Part shown: one piece after another, positions 63,836-64,000 of the stretch | Position numbering within the stretch: the first letter of the stretch is position 1 | Layout of the letters: every line of letters begins with the position of its first letter | Source of the DNA: Dictyobacter formicarum | GTDB lineage: Bacteria > Chloroflexota > Ktedonobacteria > Ktedonobacterales > Ktedonobacteraceae | Length of the DNA stretch: 64,000 bases | Direction: 5' to 3' | Assembly (NCBI RefSeq): GCF_016587435.1 | Contig: NZ_BNJJ01000005.1 | Location: forward strand, 124,001-188,000 | Translations under genes and position numbers: made by a program | The notes under the pieces: model-generated | What the model saw: only the letters and a program-made list of their open reading frames with translations | Databases searched by the model: none | What the model was told of the DNA's origin: nothing

Positions 63836-64000
63836 TTACTTTTCTTGCGCAATGAAATTAATAGTCACTAATACCTTGTTCTGGGCGATAGCAATACTAG
63901 CCAGATTGGGCGGCTGAATATCGAAATCGGTCATAAGGAGCGTGGTGGTAGCGGTGCCACTAATGGTTTTGTCGGACAGTTTACCAGTGACGGCAAATGT
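63836..64000 (-). CDS. YceI-like protein, 5' end cut by window
   Basis: The last 54 residues are visible on the minus strand: TFAVTGKLSDKTISGTATTT, then a stretch with FDIQPPNLASIAIAQNKVLV, ending FIAQEK and stop. The alternating polar/hydrophobic strands and the TGKLSDKTISGTATT segment look like the end of a YceI-type lipocalin (polyisoprenoid-binding) protein. The start lies right of the window. Identification from this short part is moderate. Confidence 0.6.
   Translation of the reverse strand, partial: TFAVTGKLSDKTISGTATTTLLMTDFDIQPPNLASIAIAQNKVLVTINFIAQEK

Overview
The window looks like a chromosome segment of a soil-type, filamentous Chloroflexota bacterium of the class Ktedonobacteria. 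This is inference from protein style: GAF/PAS sensor kinases and LuxR-type regulators with long membrane domains, short zinc-ribbon membrane proteins, many degraded insertion sequences, and a menaquinone rather than ubiquinone context. No rRNA or single marker gene proves it. Strong AGGAGG-type ribosome binding sites and TTGACA/TATAAT-type promoters are readable throughout.

Layout. From 1 to about 8.3 kb is a decayed accessory block: an MFS transporter running in from the left edge, a broken rifampin-phosphotransferase/PEP-synthase-like gene, a truncated sensor kinase, and a tyrosine recombinase gene split by a 2.2-kb insertion sequence whose exact ends and 5-bp target duplication can be read. 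The block abuts a tRNA-Pro/tRNA-Gly pair, as expected for an island inserted at a tRNA 3' end. From 8.5 to 27.4 kb is regulatory and transport DNA: response regulators, an NtrC-like regulator with a degenerate GAFTGA loop and its GAF-PAS kinase, cytosine permease and deaminase (codB-codA) facing a PucR-type regulator, an arsR-cation efflux-tetR operon, a membrane kinase with a convergent LuxR-type regulator, and a ROK kinase.

From 27.4 to 37.6 kb is a second accessory zone: a perfect 78-bp palindrome, a MACPF-like protein with a trypsin-like protease just upstream on the same strand, a fold-back element, transposase remnants, an IS1-like element, a fragment of a STAND-type protein and a fragment of a baeRF-type protein. 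An intact flavin oxidoreductase, a tetR gene and a metallo-beta-lactamase-fold gene lie among the debris.

From 37.6 to 64 kb is mostly core: an A-type Fe-S carrier, a subtilase, an M20 peptidase, thioredoxin reductase, class I aldolase, uvrB, a polyamine group (deoxyhypusine-synthase-like enzyme, AdoMet decarboxylase, agmatinase) with an operator-like repeat array, an Arg/Asn-rich disordered protein, a PflX-like radical SAM enzyme, polyprenyl diphosphate synthase plus menaquinone methyltransferase, an Mrp-type ATPase overlapping a Nudix gene, and the end of a YceI-like gene. Rho-independent-type hairpins separate most units.

The most interesting items are the cytoplasmic protease plus MACPF-like pair (28.5-31.3 kb), the 78-bp perfect palindrome, the 23-bp-periodic operator-like array before the AdoMet decarboxylase gene, and the NtrC-like regulator lacking a normal sigma-54 contact loop.
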